A DNA stretch of 64,000 bases from Moraxella sp. VT-16-12 (lineage in GTDB: Bacteria > Pseudomonadota > Gammaproteobacteria > Pseudomonadales > Moraxellaceae). Below are positions 32,174-41,684 of this stretch, piece after piece; the first letter of the stretch is position 1, and each line of letters begins with the position of its first letter. The translations under genes and the position numbers were made by a program. The stretch covers positions 185,685 to 249,684 of the forward strand of contig NZ_NKHK02000002.1 in NCBI RefSeq assembly GCF_002224245.2, read 5' to 3'. The notes beneath the pieces were generated by a model. That model made no database searches. It was not told the DNA's origin and worked only from the letters and a program-made list of their open reading frames with translations.

Positions 32174-32830
32174 ATGTTTGGCATTACTGACATTACTGCT
32201 TATTTGATTGGGGTGATTGTGGTCATCACTTTACCCGGTCCTAACAGCCTTTATTGCCTGTCAGTCTCGGCATCTCGGGGCAAATCGGCAGGCTTTATGG
32301 CAACTGGTGGCATTTTGGTGGGTGATACCATCTTGATATTGGCAACCATCTTTGGGGCAGGCACGCTCTTAAAGCTCTATCCTGCCATTTTTGACGGCAT
32401 TAAACTTGTGGGCGGTTGTTATCTGGCATATCTTGGCATACGTCTGATGATGGGAGCTCATCACACCTTTAAAAACCGCCATCTTATCAAAGGCAAAAAT
32501 TTCTCGCCACCCAATGTCGCCAAGCAAAACTACTTTTATCGCTCGTTGTCGCTAAGCTTAACCAATCCCAAAGCGATTTTGTTTTTCTTATCTTTTTTTG
32601 TGCAATTTGTTCACCCTGATTATCCCAAACCGTTTTTGAGCTTTTTTGTGCTGGCGGTGATTTTACAATGTGTCAGTTGCTTATATTTGCTTTTATTGGT
32701 ATTTAGTGGTAAAAAGTTAGCCAATATGTTTAGTGGTCGCCCCTTGGTGATGAGTTTTGCCATGCTTGGCGTGGGGAGTTTATTTATCGGCTTTGGGGTA
32801 AATTTATGGCTTGCCAAATTATCATGGTGA
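32174..32830 (+). CDS. LysE/RhtB-family amino acid exporter
   Basis: A 218-residue inner-membrane protein with about six membrane segments. The family signature VIVVITLPGPNSLYCLSVSASRG sits in the first segment, with GGCYLAYLGIRLM and SLTNPKAILFFLSFFVQF further on. Relatives such as LeuE and RhtB export neutral amino acids or homoserine lactones. It starts 14 bp after nagZ, and a TauE-type gene follows by 4 bp, so the three are probably one transcript. Confidence 0.88.
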   Translation: MFGITDITAYLIGVIVVITLPGPNSLYCLSVSASRGKSAGFMATGGILVGDTILILATIFGAGTLLKLYPAIFDGIKLVGGCYLAYLGIRLMMGAHHTFKNRHLIKGKNFSPPNVAKQNYFYRSLSLSLTNPKAILFFLSFFVQFVHPDYPKPFLSFFVLAVILQCVSCLYLLLLVFSGKKLANMFSGRPLVMSFAMLGVGSLFIGFGVNLWLAKLSW

Positions 32831-32834
32831 TACA

Positions 32835-33605
32835 ATGACAAACGAGTTTTTGCTGTTTGGAGCAGTGGCAATCGCAGGACTGTTGCATGGCATTAGCGGC
32901 ATGGGCTTTGCTCTTGTTACCATTGCCATGATTAGTGGTGTGTACCCTTTGGCAGATGCCATTATCTTGGTGCTAATCCCTACCGCCATATTAAATCTGA
33001 GTGCTTGGCTTGGCAAACATGGCACCAACCAAAATATCGCCCATAATTTTCGCCATTATCTCATCAATTATTGGCAACTTGCTTTATTGTCGCTCATTGG
33101 TGGGGTGTTGGGGGCATATCTGCTTTTGTGGCTCAATCAGGCCTATTTATTGATTGTGCTGGCTTTGGTGGTGCTGTGGTATGCAGGCATTACGTTATTA
33201 GGTCGCCCCATTGTCCTAAAAAACACCAAAGCCAACATGATTGCTGTGGGCTTATTTGGCGGTATCGTTGGCGGTGCAACCAGTGCCATGGCACCAGTAA
33301 TGATGATGTACCTGCTATCTATCAGCGATGACAAGCAAACCATCATGCGGGTGTCAAATTTGTGCTTTTTTGTGGGCAAAGTCGCTCAATTTGTTGTGTT
33401 GTTTGGCTCATTAATGGCACTAGATGGCAAAACATGGGGGCAAATCGGTCTTATCACCGCTTTGGCATTTGGGGCAATGTACATCGGCGGACACATCAAC
33501 CGTTTTTTACCTGTGCAAACCTTTCGGTTGATGATATTGTGGATTTTGGTGCTACTGGGCATACGACTTGGCTATTTTGGGGTGGCAGGGCTGATGGGCG
33601 GATAG
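32835..33605 (+). CDS. TauE/SafE-family membrane transporter
   Basis: A 256-residue protein with about eight hydrophobic segments and the two TauE/SafE repeats, each starting with a glycine-rich turn (IAGLLHGISGMGFALVTIAM and GLFGGIVGGATSAMAPVMMMYLL). Members move sulfonates, sulfite or related organic anions; the substrate is not clear. I chose the ATG at 32835, which follows GGTGA and starts just past the upstream exporter gene. Confidence 0.85.
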   Translation: MTNEFLLFGAVAIAGLLHGISGMGFALVTIAMISGVYPLADAIILVLIPTAILNLSAWLGKHGTNQNIAHNFRHYLINYWQLALLSLIGGVLGAYLLLWLNQAYLLIVLALVVLWYAGITLLGRPIVLKNTKANMIAVGLFGGIVGGATSAMAPVMMMYLLSISDDKQTIMRVSNLCFFVGKVAQFVVLFGSLMALDGKTWGQIGLITALAFGAMYIGGHINRFLPVQTFRLMILWILVLLGIRLGYFGVAGLMGG

Positions 33606-33835
33606 TTTGCCAATACCGCCATTCATCAGCTTGTATCAATGCAAATAAACACAAAGCCAATCAGATAAATCACCCAGACACATTTTAATAAAAAAATCAA
33701 TGCATCATAAAAAAACCGCCCATAAATTCAAATATTTTCTAACCCATCATTTTAAACAAAGCAACATTAATCCTTTGTATCGCTTTATAAAATTTGCTAA
33801 AATATCTCATTTTGTATCAACATAAGGCACGTTCT

Positions 33836-34552
33836 GTGATAGAGTTACATGGCTATGGCAATCTGATTTTGCAAGGCTCTTGGCTAACTGTCAAATTAGG
33901 CTTGACCAGTTTGATTGTTGGGCTGATTTTTGGATTATTAGGAGCAACTGCCAAATTATCAAACATTTGGATTTTACAAAAAATCGCTCAAATCTATACC
34001 ACAGTCGTGCGTGGCGTGCCTGAACTTTTGGTGGTGTTTGCCATCTATTTTGGGGGTGGCATTATCATCTCTGCCATCGCCAAAAGCATGGGCTATCACC
34101 AAAGAATAGACATTGGCTCATTTTGGCCTGGTGTGGTGGCTTTGTCGTTTATGTTTGGGGCGTATGCCACCGAAGTGTTTCGTATGGCGGTGCAAGCTCT
34201 GCCAAAGGGGCAATGGGAAAGCTGTCAAAGTCTTGGCATGAGCCGTTTTCAGACATTTTGGCGGATTATCTTGCCACAGATGTGGGTGGTTGCCCTACCC
34301 GGTTTGGGCAACTTGACGCTTGTCCTACTCAAAGACACCGCCCTGATTTCACTTATTGGACTGCATGAGCTGACTTATGTTACTTCACGAGCAGGACAAA
34401 CCACCCAAGAACCATTTACCTTTGCCATGGTGGCAGCCCTGATGTATCTGATTTTGTCGGCGGTGATTACTGCCTTGATTGGTGCAGGCGAGTGGTATGT
34501 CAATCCTTCTGCACGCTACGCCAAAAAACTACACAAAGGGGCAAAAATATGA
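33836..34552 (+). CDS. Polar amino acid ABC transporter permease (HisQ/ArtQ type)
   Basis: A 238-residue permease of the His/Arg/Lys/Gln uptake class. It has the typical start GYGNLILQGSWLTVKLGLTS, membrane helices, and the EAA-like loop (ALPKGQWESCQSLGMSRFQTFWRIILPQ) that contacts the ATPase. I prefer the GTG at 33836, preceded by AAGG, giving MIELHGYG; a longer form from 33794 is possible. The partner permease overlaps its stop by ATGA. No substrate-binding protein or ATPase gene is adjacent. Confidence 0.88.
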   Translation: MIELHGYGNLILQGSWLTVKLGLTSLIVGLIFGLLGATAKLSNIWILQKIAQIYTTVVRGVPELLVVFAIYFGGGIIISAIAKSMGYHQRIDIGSFWPGVVALSFMFGAYATEVFRMAVQALPKGQWESCQSLGMSRFQTFWRIILPQMWVVALPGLGNLTLVLLKDTALISLIGLHELTYVTSRAGQTTQEPFTFAMVAALMYLILSAVITALIGAGEWYVNPSARYAKKLHKGAKI

Positions 34553-35250
34553 ACTGGAATACCCAAGCGATATTTACCCACTTTCCTGAGCTTTTAAAGG
34601 CATCTATCACCACCATTGAGCTGGTGGTATTATCTAGCTTGATTGGGCTGGTGATTGGGATAGTATTGGCTTTGTTTCGCCTATCTAAAAACCCTTTGGT
34701 GTGGTTTTTGCCATTTTTATACATTTACTTTTTTCGTGGTACGCCCCTATTGGTGCAGATATTTTTGATTTATTATGGTTTGGGGCAGTTTGATGTCATC
34801 AAAAACAGTTTTTTATGGCAACCTGTGCTAAGTCAGCCTTATTGGTGTGCCATCATCGCTCTGACCCTAAATACGTCCGCTTATGTTGCGGAGATTGTGC
34901 GTGGTGCAATTAAAGCTGTGCCACATGGGGAGCTAGAAGCCTCTGATGCCCTAGGTCTATCGCCCATCACCAAATTTACTCGCATTACCCTGCCACGTGC
35001 GTTTGGCATCATGCTCCCTGCATATAGCAATGAAGTGATTTTTTTGTTAAAAGGCTCAGCACTTGTCTCTACCATCACTGTGGTGGATTTGATGTATACC
35101 TCCAAAATCATCATCTCAAAGACTTATTTGACGTTGGAGATTTATTTTGCCGCAGGGGTAATTTATCTGCTTATTTCATGGGTGTTTTTGCTGATTTTTC
35201 ACGCATTAGAACGCCACATTAATCATCACAGACATCATACTCCCAACTAA
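34549..35250 (+). CDS. Polar amino acid ABC transporter permease (HisM/ArtM type)
   Basis: The second permease subunit of the same importer, 233 residues. It has FPELLKASITTIELVVLSSL at the start, FRGTPLLVQIFLIYYGLGQF in the middle and the EAA loop (VPHGELEASDALGLSPITKFTRITLPRA). The ATG at 34549 overlaps the previous stop and follows AAAGGGGC, so the two are coupled and likely form a heterodimer. The binding protein and ATPase must be encoded elsewhere, or have been lost. Confidence 0.88.
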   Translation: MNWNTQAIFTHFPELLKASITTIELVVLSSLIGLVIGIVLALFRLSKNPLVWFLPFLYIYFFRGTPLLVQIFLIYYGLGQFDVIKNSFLWQPVLSQPYWCAIIALTLNTSAYVAEIVRGAIKAVPHGELEASDALGLSPITKFTRITLPRAFGIMLPAYSNEVIFLLKGSALVSTITVVDLMYTSKIIISKTYLTLEIYFAAGVIYLLISWVFLLIFHALERHINHHRHHTPN

Positions 35251-35357
35251 GAGACATTTAGGCATTTTGCCATGTTATTTGATTTTGGCGAGACACAACA
35301 GATGTATCAACTGTGATGACCATAAAAAGCAAAAACTTAATTTTTAAATATTTTTAA

Positions 35358-35600
35358 GAATTTTACCACTTAATTGCAAAACCAGACAATCCACATGGGA
35401 CATTAGCCAATGAGTATAACGATTGGGGTGCTACTTCAAAAAGCATTGAACAGGTCATACAAGAGCTTAAAACATTTGAAAATCAAGAGCTCATTGTGAT
35501 GGTTTCAGATGATGGGGGAGACACTTTAAAGCCAGTTAAATTGATTGGCAAGGAATTTCAAGGCGACCAACCTTATTGTACACTTTTTATTGAAAAGTAA
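35358..35600 (+). pseudogene. Gene remnant in a 569-bp gap
   Basis: An 80-codon open frame ending at 35600 reads protein-like (LIAKPDNPHGTLANEYNDW, IEQVIQELKTFENQELIVM, SDDGGDTLKPVKLIGKEF) but has no ATG near its beginning; the first in-frame Met is two thirds along. It opens right after a TAA. A short upstream frame at 35272-35316 reads MLFDFGETQQMYQL and stops. I cannot name the family. The simplest reading is the 3' part of a decayed gene after the ABC permease pair. A terminator follows it. Confidence 0.45.
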
Positions 35601-35636
35601 AAATTGTTACTCTAAACACATTTTTCACACAATACC

Positions 35637-35666
35637 AAAGCCCTGACAACCATCTGGGCTTTTTTC
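35637..35666 (+). terminator. Terminator after the gene remnant
   Basis: AAAGCCC and GGGCTTT with a 12-base loop, followed by T6. It would stop transcripts leaving the ABC permease genes and the remnant. Confidence 0.75.
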
Positions 35667-35819
35667 CAAACTTTTTAACTTACAACTGGGTAATTCTTAT
35701 CCATAAATCCATTGTCTTATTAAGTAAAATTTACAATTTGTTACATATAACCAAAAGTTATGTTGGACTAAGCCCATATAATACCGCAAGTTTTTTATCA
35801 GTTTACTTTTGGGGTTTGT

Positions 35820-36119
35820 ATGAAAAAATTTGCTCTGATTGCCACAGCCATACTCGGTTTGTCTGCTTGTGTTGCTCCGATTGAACACACAGGGGCGGTG
35901 GTTGTGCCTGTGCCTGTGGGCGTGCCTGTGCTGGTTACCGATGTTAAAGACAAAAATGACAGTATGCACGTCTGCAAAATCAAGGCTTTTACAGACACTT
36001 ATACCGCCGAGAACGCCAGCCGTGGCAAAGCTCGCCTAGATGTCAAAAAGAAATGCACCGCCAATCATCATGAAATGTTCTGCCGTGATACAGACATTGA
36101 ATGTACCGAATACAAATAA
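35820..36119 (+). CDS. Small lipoprotein, unknown function
   Basis: A 99-residue protein with a lipoprotein signal (MKKFALIATAILGLSACVAP, lipobox LSAC, Cys17). A short Val/Pro-rich stretch (VVVPVPVGVPVLV) is followed by a charged domain with four more Cys (HVCKIK, KKCTAN, MFCRDT, IECTEY), probably paired in disulfides. Family unknown to me. It sits between two terminators, so it is a single-gene unit. Confidence 0.75.
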   Translation: MKKFALIATAILGLSACVAPIEHTGAVVVPVPVGVPVLVTDVKDKNDSMHVCKIKAFTDTYTAENASRGKARLDVKKKCTANHHEMFCRDTDIECTEYK

Positions 36120-36125
36120 CAGCTT

Positions 36126-36156
36126 AAAAGCCCATCATCATGGTGGGCTTTTTTAT
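36126..36156 (+). terminator. Terminator after the small lipoprotein
   Basis: AAAAGCCCATC and GGTGGGCTTTT form a stem with a short ATCAT loop, followed by T6. Confidence 0.8.
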
Positions 36157-36225
36157 CTGTGTATTATTCCCCTAAATCATGATTTTTGGTTATAATACCC
36201 CAAATTTATTACCAATCATCACATC

Positions 36226-39108
36226 ATGACCAATCACCCCACCCCACCCAATCTTGCCACTTTTGACACCAGCCACATTGACCGCACTCGCTCGCCAGTG
36301 ATTTTGGTGGATGGCTCGTATTATTTGTTTCGCTGCTTTCATGGTCTGCCCCCATTAGCCAACTCCCAAGGGCTACCCACCAACGCCATTCGTGGTGTGC
36401 TAAACGCCCTAAATAAACTCATCAAAAAATATCAGCCCACCCACATGGCGGTTGCTTTTGACACCAAATCCCCCACCTTTCGTCATCAATTATCCACCGC
36501 TTATAAAGCCCACCGCCCACCAATGGATGATGATTTGGTGGTGCAAATTCCCTACATTCATGAGCTGATTACCAAACTTGGCATACCGCTCATCAAAATT
36601 GACGGCTATGAAGCAGACGACATCATCGGCACGCTTGCCCGCACCGCCTGTCAAAACGGTTACCCTGTGGTCATATCCACCGGCGATAAAGACATGGCAC
36701 AGCTGGTTAATGACTGCGTGATTTTAGAAGACAACTTTACAGGCAAAATCACTGATAAATCAGGTGTGCTAGAAAAATTTGGCGTCCACAACACCCAAAT
36801 CGCTGATTATTTGACTTTGATGGGCGATAGCGTTGATGGCATTGCTGGCATTCCCAAGGTCGGCGCAAAAACAGCCGCCAAATTATTAAACGAATACGGC
36901 AACATTGATGGCATTTTGGCAAACATCGCCAACATCAAAGGGGCAGTTGGCAAAAGTATCAGTCAGCACGCTCACGAAATCCCCCTAAACAAAACGCTTG
37001 CCACCATTGTTACAGATTTGGATTTGCCTGTGTCATTTGCAGACATTGGTCTTGATAACAGCAAAGACAGTCAGCTTATCAGAGCAAAAGAGCTGTATCC
37101 TTTGTTTGACACCTTAGAATTTAAAAAAGAAACGGCAGAGCAACTTGCTTTATTAAAGTCAGCCAATCAAGCCATTGATGACAGCCAACATAGCGACCAA
37201 CAGCAGCACACGCCAACTGCCACACAAGACATCACCACCGATAATTTCACCGTCAAACCGCTACCCATTCAAACAGCACACTATCACACCATCAATACGC
37301 TTGATGACTTTCATGCACTCATCACCAAACTCAACTCTGTCCCTTATTTTGCCATTGATACCGAAACAACCAACATTGATTGGCAAAAAGCACAGCTTGT
37401 GGGCATCTCTATTGCCACCAATAATTATGAAGGCTACTACATTCCTGTGGGTCATACGGGTGATTTTGATATTGTGCTGGACAATCAATTAGACAGAGAT
37501 TTTGTTTTAAATGAACTACGACCGATTTTGCAAAACCCCAACATTGGCAAAATCGGACAGCACTTAAAATATGACAGTCATATTTTTAAAAAATATGGCA
37601 TTGATTTGATAAATTGGCACATGGACACCATGCTGGCAAGCTACGTCATCAATAGCGTGGCAACACGGCACAACATGGACGATTTGGCAAACTTTTATCT
37701 GAATGTCAAAACCACCACGTTTGAAGAGGTGGCAGGCAAAGGAGCAAAACAGCTCCCCTTTGACAAAGTGGACATAGACAAAGCCAGCGACTATGCTTGC
37801 GAAGATGCGGACATTACCTATCGGCTGTTTAGCGTTTTTGATGAGTATTTAAGCCAAGATATCAACGCCCAACACCTACTAAACAAACTAGAAATTCCCA
37901 CCGCTCAAATACTTGCCCAGATGGAACGTGATGGTGTGCTGATTAAAACTGAGTTTTTGGGCAAATTATCGCTTGCCTTTGATAACCAAATCCACCAATT
38001 AGAAACCAAAGCCTTTGAGCTGGCTGGCGAAGCCTTTAATGTGGCAAGCCCCAAACAGCTTGGGGAGATTTTGTTTGACAAACTGGGCATCAAAGGCGGT
38101 AAAAAAACCAAAACAGGACAATACTCCACCTCCGAAGCGGTGCTTGCCAAGATTGACCACCCCCTTGTGGACGTGGTACTAGAACATCGCAGCCTCTCCA
38201 AACTCAAAAGTACCTATACGGACGCTTTGGCAAAGGCGGCGGACAAAAATGGACGGGTGCATACCAGTTATCATCAGGCACTGACCAGCACAGGGCGACT
38301 ATCATCAAGCGACCCCAACCTACAAAACATCCCCATTCGCACCGATACGGGCAGACTGATTCGTGAAGCCTTTGTTGCACCGACTGGGCGGGTGATTTTG
38401 GCGGCGGATTATTCACAAATTGAGCTACGTTTGATGGCACATTTTAGTGGTGATAAGGGCTTGATTGATGCCTTCAATCAAAATTTGGACATTCACACCG
38501 CCACCGCCAGCGAGATTATGAATAAAGATTTGGCGGATGTAACCGCCAGTGAAAGACGGGCTGCCAAAGCGGTCAATTTTGGGCTGTTATATGGCATGGG
38601 TGTCTTTGGGCTTGCCAAACAGCTTGGCGTTGCCAATGATGTCGCCAAAGACTACATCAAGCGGTATTTTGCTCGCTATCCTGCCATACATGACTATATG
38701 GAAAACACCAAAAATCATGCCAAATCGGCAGGATATGTAACCACCATTTTAGGTCGCAAACTCTACGCACCTGACATCAACGCCTCCAACCAAGTCATCA
38801 AACAGGCAGCCCAGCGAGCCAGCATCAACGCCCCCCTACAAGGCTCAGCAGCCGACATCATCAAACTTGCCATGATAGCGGTAGATAAAGTGCTACCCAA
38901 AGCACACGCCAAGCTACTACTGCAAGTACATGATGAGTTGGTGTTTGAAGTCGATGACGATAAAGTAGACGAGATAGGCGAGCTTATCAAAACCGCCATG
39001 CAAAACGTGCTGACTCATACCGCCAAAGATTTGGGCTGGCAGGTGGATTTTGCCGTACCGCTTGTGGTGGAGATTGGCGTGGGGGACAACTGGGATAAAG
39101 CCCATTGA
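36226..39108 (+). CDS. polA: DNA polymerase I
   Basis: Pol I fills gaps and removes RNA primers in replication and repair. At 960 residues it is full length with all three domains: the 5'-3' exonuclease (about 20-300, VDGSYYLFRCFHGLPPL, ADDIIGTLAR, GIPKVGAKTA), a 3'-5' proofreading domain that looks active (FAIDTETT, HLKYDSHI, ADITYRLF), and the polymerase (DPNLQNIPIRTDTGRLIREAF, AADYSQIELRLMAH, RRAAKAVNFGLLYGMG, LLQVHDELVFE). It is followed by ohr within 70 bp. Confidence 0.98.
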   Translation: MTNHPTPPNLATFDTSHIDRTRSPVILVDGSYYLFRCFHGLPPLANSQGLPTNAIRGVLNALNKLIKKYQPTHMAVAFDTKSPTFRHQLSTAYKAHRPPMDDDLVVQIPYIHELITKLGIPLIKIDGYEADDIIGTLARTACQNGYPVVISTGDKDMAQLVNDCVILEDNFTGKITDKSGVLEKFGVHNTQIADYLTLMGDSVDGIAGIPKVGAKTAAKLLNEYGNIDGILANIANIKGAVGKSISQHAHEIPLNKTLATIVTDLDLPVSFADIGLDNSKDSQLIRAKELYPLFDTLEFKKETAEQLALLKSANQAIDDSQHSDQQQHTPTATQDITTDNFTVKPLPIQTAHYHTINTLDDFHALITKLNSVPYFAIDTETTNIDWQKAQLVGISIATNNYEGYYIPVGHTGDFDIVLDNQLDRDFVLNELRPILQNPNIGKIGQHLKYDSHIFKKYGIDLINWHMDTMLASYVINSVATRHNMDDLANFYLNVKTTTFEEVAGKGAKQLPFDKVDIDKASDYACEDADITYRLFSVFDEYLSQDINAQHLLNKLEIPTAQILAQMERDGVLIKTEFLGKLSLAFDNQIHQLETKAFELAGEAFNVASPKQLGEILFDKLGIKGGKKTKTGQYSTSEAVLAKIDHPLVDVVLEHRSLSKLKSTYTDALAKAADKNGRVHTSYHQALTSTGRLSSSDPNLQNIPIRTDTGRLIREAFVAPTGRVILAADYSQIELRLMAHFSGDKGLIDAFNQNLDIHTATASEIMNKDLADVTASERRAAKAVNFGLLYGMGVFGLAKQLGVANDVAKDYIKRYFARYPAIHDYMENTKNHAKSAGYVTTILGRKLYAPDINASNQVIKQAAQRASINAPLQGSAADIIKLAMIAVDKVLPKAHAKLLLQVHDELVFEVDDDKVDEIGELIKTAMQNVLTHTAKDLGWQVDFAVPLVVEIGVGDNWDKAH

Positions 39109-39177
39109 CATTTGGTCTTGAATTACTCATCTACACCCCAATTTAACAGTGAATATCAACAACCCAGTGAGAAAATG

Positions 39178-39591
39178 ATGAGTACTTTATACACCACCAC
39201 CGCCACAGTAACAGGGGCAAGAAACGGCACAGGCAAACTTAGCGACAGCGACAGCGTTTTTGAGCTGTCCGCCATTGGCAGCAAAAAACAAGGCAATAAT
39301 CCAGAGCAGCTGTTTGCTGTTGGCTATGGGGCGTGCTTTGATGGTGCATTGGGTCTGGTAAAGGTTGGCGAAAATGTCAAATTTGACAGCCAAGTACAAG
39401 TTACCATCTCTTTAAACAAAGCTGGTGATGCCAACTTTTATCTGTCAGGCAGTATTCATGTCATCGCCACCAATACCGACATTGATGCTGACACCTTGCA
39501 ACGCATTGTTGAAAAAACCCATCAAGTTTGCCCCTATTCAAAAGCCATTGCAGGCAATGTGGACATTGTTTTGACATCTGAAATCAAATAA
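39178..39591 (+). CDS. ohr: Organic hydroperoxide resistance protein (Ohr/OsmC family)
   Basis: A small thiol peroxidase that detoxifies organic hydroperoxides. The 137-residue protein has the two reactive cysteines of the Ohr group in YGACFDGALGLV and QVCPYSKAIAGNV, and the family start LYTTTATVTGARNGTGKLSDS. The start is the ATG at 39178 or 39175, which follow AGTGAGA; an in-frame start at 39112 would add a stretch unlike the family. No ohrR repressor gene is adjacent. Confidence 0.92.
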   Translation: MSTLYTTTATVTGARNGTGKLSDSDSVFELSAIGSKKQGNNPEQLFAVGYGACFDGALGLVKVGENVKFDSQVQVTISLNKAGDANFYLSGSIHVIATNTDIDADTLQRIVEKTHQVCPYSKAIAGNVDIVLTSEIK

Positions 39592-39608
39592 TTAATTTCA
39601 CATACAAG

Positions 39609-39633
39609 ACCGCCAAAATATTGGCGGTTTTTT
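39609..39633 (+). terminator. Terminator after ohr
   Basis: ACCGCCAA, an AATA loop and TTGGCGGT form a perfect 8-bp stem followed by T6. Confidence 0.88.
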
Positions 39634-39764
39634 AGCACCATAAAATCAGCCTAATTAAAACTTTTATGCCACCCAAAACCACCATTTTATTTATCCAAGT
39701 CAGTACCAATCAACACAACAAAAGTTAGGGCAAGATGGAAATTTTTATCATTCATGACAGCTTA

Positions 39765-39782
39765 AAACATGACATCATGTTT
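39765..39782. promoter_or_regulatory. Perfect 18-bp palindrome in the ohr-lgt gap
   Basis: AAACATGA, CA, TCATGTTT is a perfect inverted repeat with a 2-base centre, of the size of a dimeric regulator site. It lies 150 bp before lgt in a 330-bp gap between ohr and lgt where I see no convincing gene, only short frames of under 40 codons. Function is unknown. Confidence 0.4.
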
Positions 39783-39930
39783 GGATAAAACATCGGCTAT
39801 TGTTATTAAACACGTTTGTCAAGCACTTAATCTCAATACCACCAAACACAAAAATCCCCATCAATGGCTTAAAGTATTTTTCAAAACCGCCAAAATTTGC
39901 TATCATAGCTAAATTTTACCGATGATTTAT

Positions 39931-40806
39931 ATGGCAATCACCCACCCCCAATTTGACCCTGTCGCCCTAGATTTGGGCTTTTTGCAAGTACATTGGTATG
40001 GTCTGATGTATTTGCTTGCGTTTGCATTTGCTTATGGTTTGGCGTGGTATCGCACCAAACAACGCCATGATTTTACCGCCGAGATGGTCTCAGATTTGGT
40101 ATTTTTTGGGGCAATGGGCGTGATTTTGGGCGGTCGCATTGGTTATGTGATTTTGTACAATTTTAGCGAATTTTTAGCCAACCCCTTGTATCTGTTTAAA
40201 GTTTGGGAAGGTGGCATGGCGTTTCATGGCGGTTTTGTGGGCGTGATGGTTGCCATGTTTTTATTTGCCAAAAAATACAAAAAATCTGCCTTTACGGTGC
40301 TAGACTTTATCGCACCTTGTGTGCCAACGGGACTTTTGTTTGGGCGACTGGGCAACTTTATCAACGGCGAGCTGTGGGGGCGTGTTTCTGATGGCGGTTA
40401 TGGGCATTTGATGTATTTTCCCCAAGCAGCAGGGGCAGATTATGAACTGCTACAACACACGCCTGCCCTTCAAGCCATTGCCGCCCAAGTGGGCGATTAT
40501 CTACTCTTGCCACGCCACCCAAGTCAGCTGTATCAAGCCTTGACCGAAGGGGTGTTATTGTTTGTTCTGCTTTGGTGGTTTAGCTCAAAGCCCCGCCCAC
40601 GCTATGCTGTGTCAGCTTTATTTTTGCTTGGTTATGGGTGTAGCCGTTTTACCACCGAGTTTTTCCGTCAGCCTGATGTTGGTTATGAGCTGATTTTTGG
40701 GTGGATGAGTAAGGGACAGTTATTTAGTTTACCAATGATTATTTTTGGGGTAATTTTAATGATTGTGGCGTACAAAAAGAACATTTACGACTGGCAAAAA
40801 GCATAA
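39931..40806 (+). CDS. lgt: Prolipoprotein diacylglyceryl transferase
   Basis: Lgt transfers diacylglycerol from phosphatidylglycerol to the lipobox cysteine of prolipoproteins in the inner membrane, the first lipoprotein maturation step. The protein has about seven membrane segments and the conserved features LQVHWYGLMYLLAF, GGRIGYVILYN, GGMAFHGGFVGVM and GRLGNFINGELWGR, with RHPSQLYQALTEG near the end. I use the ATG at 39931 (MAITHPQFDPVAL); an in-frame start at 39922 is also possible. It leads an lgt-thyA-folA cluster. Confidence 0.96.
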   Translation: MAITHPQFDPVALDLGFLQVHWYGLMYLLAFAFAYGLAWYRTKQRHDFTAEMVSDLVFFGAMGVILGGRIGYVILYNFSEFLANPLYLFKVWEGGMAFHGGFVGVMVAMFLFAKKYKKSAFTVLDFIAPCVPTGLLFGRLGNFINGELWGRVSDGGYGHLMYFPQAAGADYELLQHTPALQAIAAQVGDYLLLPRHPSQLYQALTEGVLLFVLLWWFSSKPRPRYAVSALFLLGYGCSRFTTEFFRQPDVGYELIFGWMSKGQLFSLPMIIFGVILMIVAYKKNIYDWQKA

Positions 40807-40841
40807 CCATAAAAAGCACAACGACCAAGTAAAGGCACGAC

Positions 40842-41684
40842 ATGAAGCAATATTTAGCACTTTTACAGCACATTTTAGACACAGGTAGCGACAAAGCTGA
40901 CCGCACTGGCACAGGCACACGCAGCGTTTTTGGTCATCAAATGCGATTTAATCTGGCGGACGGTTTTCCGCTTTTAACCACCAAAAAAGTACATTTTCGC
41001 TCTATCGCCATTGAGCTTTTGTGGTTTTTAAAGGGCGATACCCACGTCAAATACCTGCAAGATAACGGCGTAACCATCTGGGACGAATGGGCAACTGCCG
41101 AGCAGACGGCACGTTTTGGACGACAAACGGGAGATTTGGGGGCGGTCTATGGTCATCAGTGGCGTAATTTTGGGGCAAGCAAAAACGCTGATGGCACTTA
41201 TCAAAATGATGGCTTTGACCAAATCACTTGGCTCATCAACGAAATTAAAACCAACCCCAATTCACGCCGTCTGATTGTTTCAGGTTGGAATCCGTGCGAA
41301 GCTGGTGAAGTGGCACTGCCACCCTGCCATACGCTGTTTCAGTTTTATGTCAATGACAACAAACTGTCTTGTCAGCTCTACCAACGCTCGGCGGACGTGT
41401 TTTTGGGCGTGCCGTTTAATATTGCCAGTTATGCCCTACTAACACACATGATTGCCCAAGTGTGTGATTTGGACGTGGGTGAGTTTGTATGGACGGGGGG
41501 CGACACGCATCTATATCACAACCATTTTGAACAAGCCAAACTGCAATTAAGCCGCAAGCCTTTGCCTTTGTGCCAATTACATCTAAATCCCAACATTAAA
41601 GACATCTTTGAATTTGGTTTTGATGACATTCACCTTGTGAATTATCACTCCCATGAACGCATTAAAGCGGACGTTGCTGTATGA
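40842..41684 (+). CDS. thyA: Thymidylate synthase
   Basis: ThyA makes dTMP from dUMP with methylenetetrahydrofolate. The 280-residue protein has [19 protein letters not shown], the nucleophile Cys in [13 protein letters not shown], and [40 protein letters not shown]. It is a long form with the extra segment (about residues 85-135) typical of some bacterial ThyA. Its stop overlaps the folA start by ATGA, coupling dTMP synthesis with regeneration of tetrahydrofolate. Confidence 0.98.
   Translation: MKQYLALLQHILDTGSDKADRTGTGTRSVFGHQMRFNLADGFPLLTTKKVHFRSIAIELLWFLKGDTHVKYLQDNGVTIWDEWATAEQTARFGRQTGDLGAVYGHQWRNFGASKNADGTYQNDGFDQITWLINEIKTNPNSRRLIVSGWNPCEAGEVALPPCHTLFQFYVNDNKLSCQLYQRSADVFLGVPFNIASYALLTHMIAQVCDLDVGEFVWTGGDTHLYHNHFEQAKLQLSRKPLPLCQLHLNPNIKDIFEFGFDDIHLVNYHSHERIKADVAV

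Noticed and set aside
39721..39921. Short frames in the ohr-lgt gap (for example MEIFIIHDSLKHDIMFG and a 37-codon frame ending near 39912)
   Set aside because: Too short, without recognisable similarity, and the second lacks a start; not enough to call a gene.
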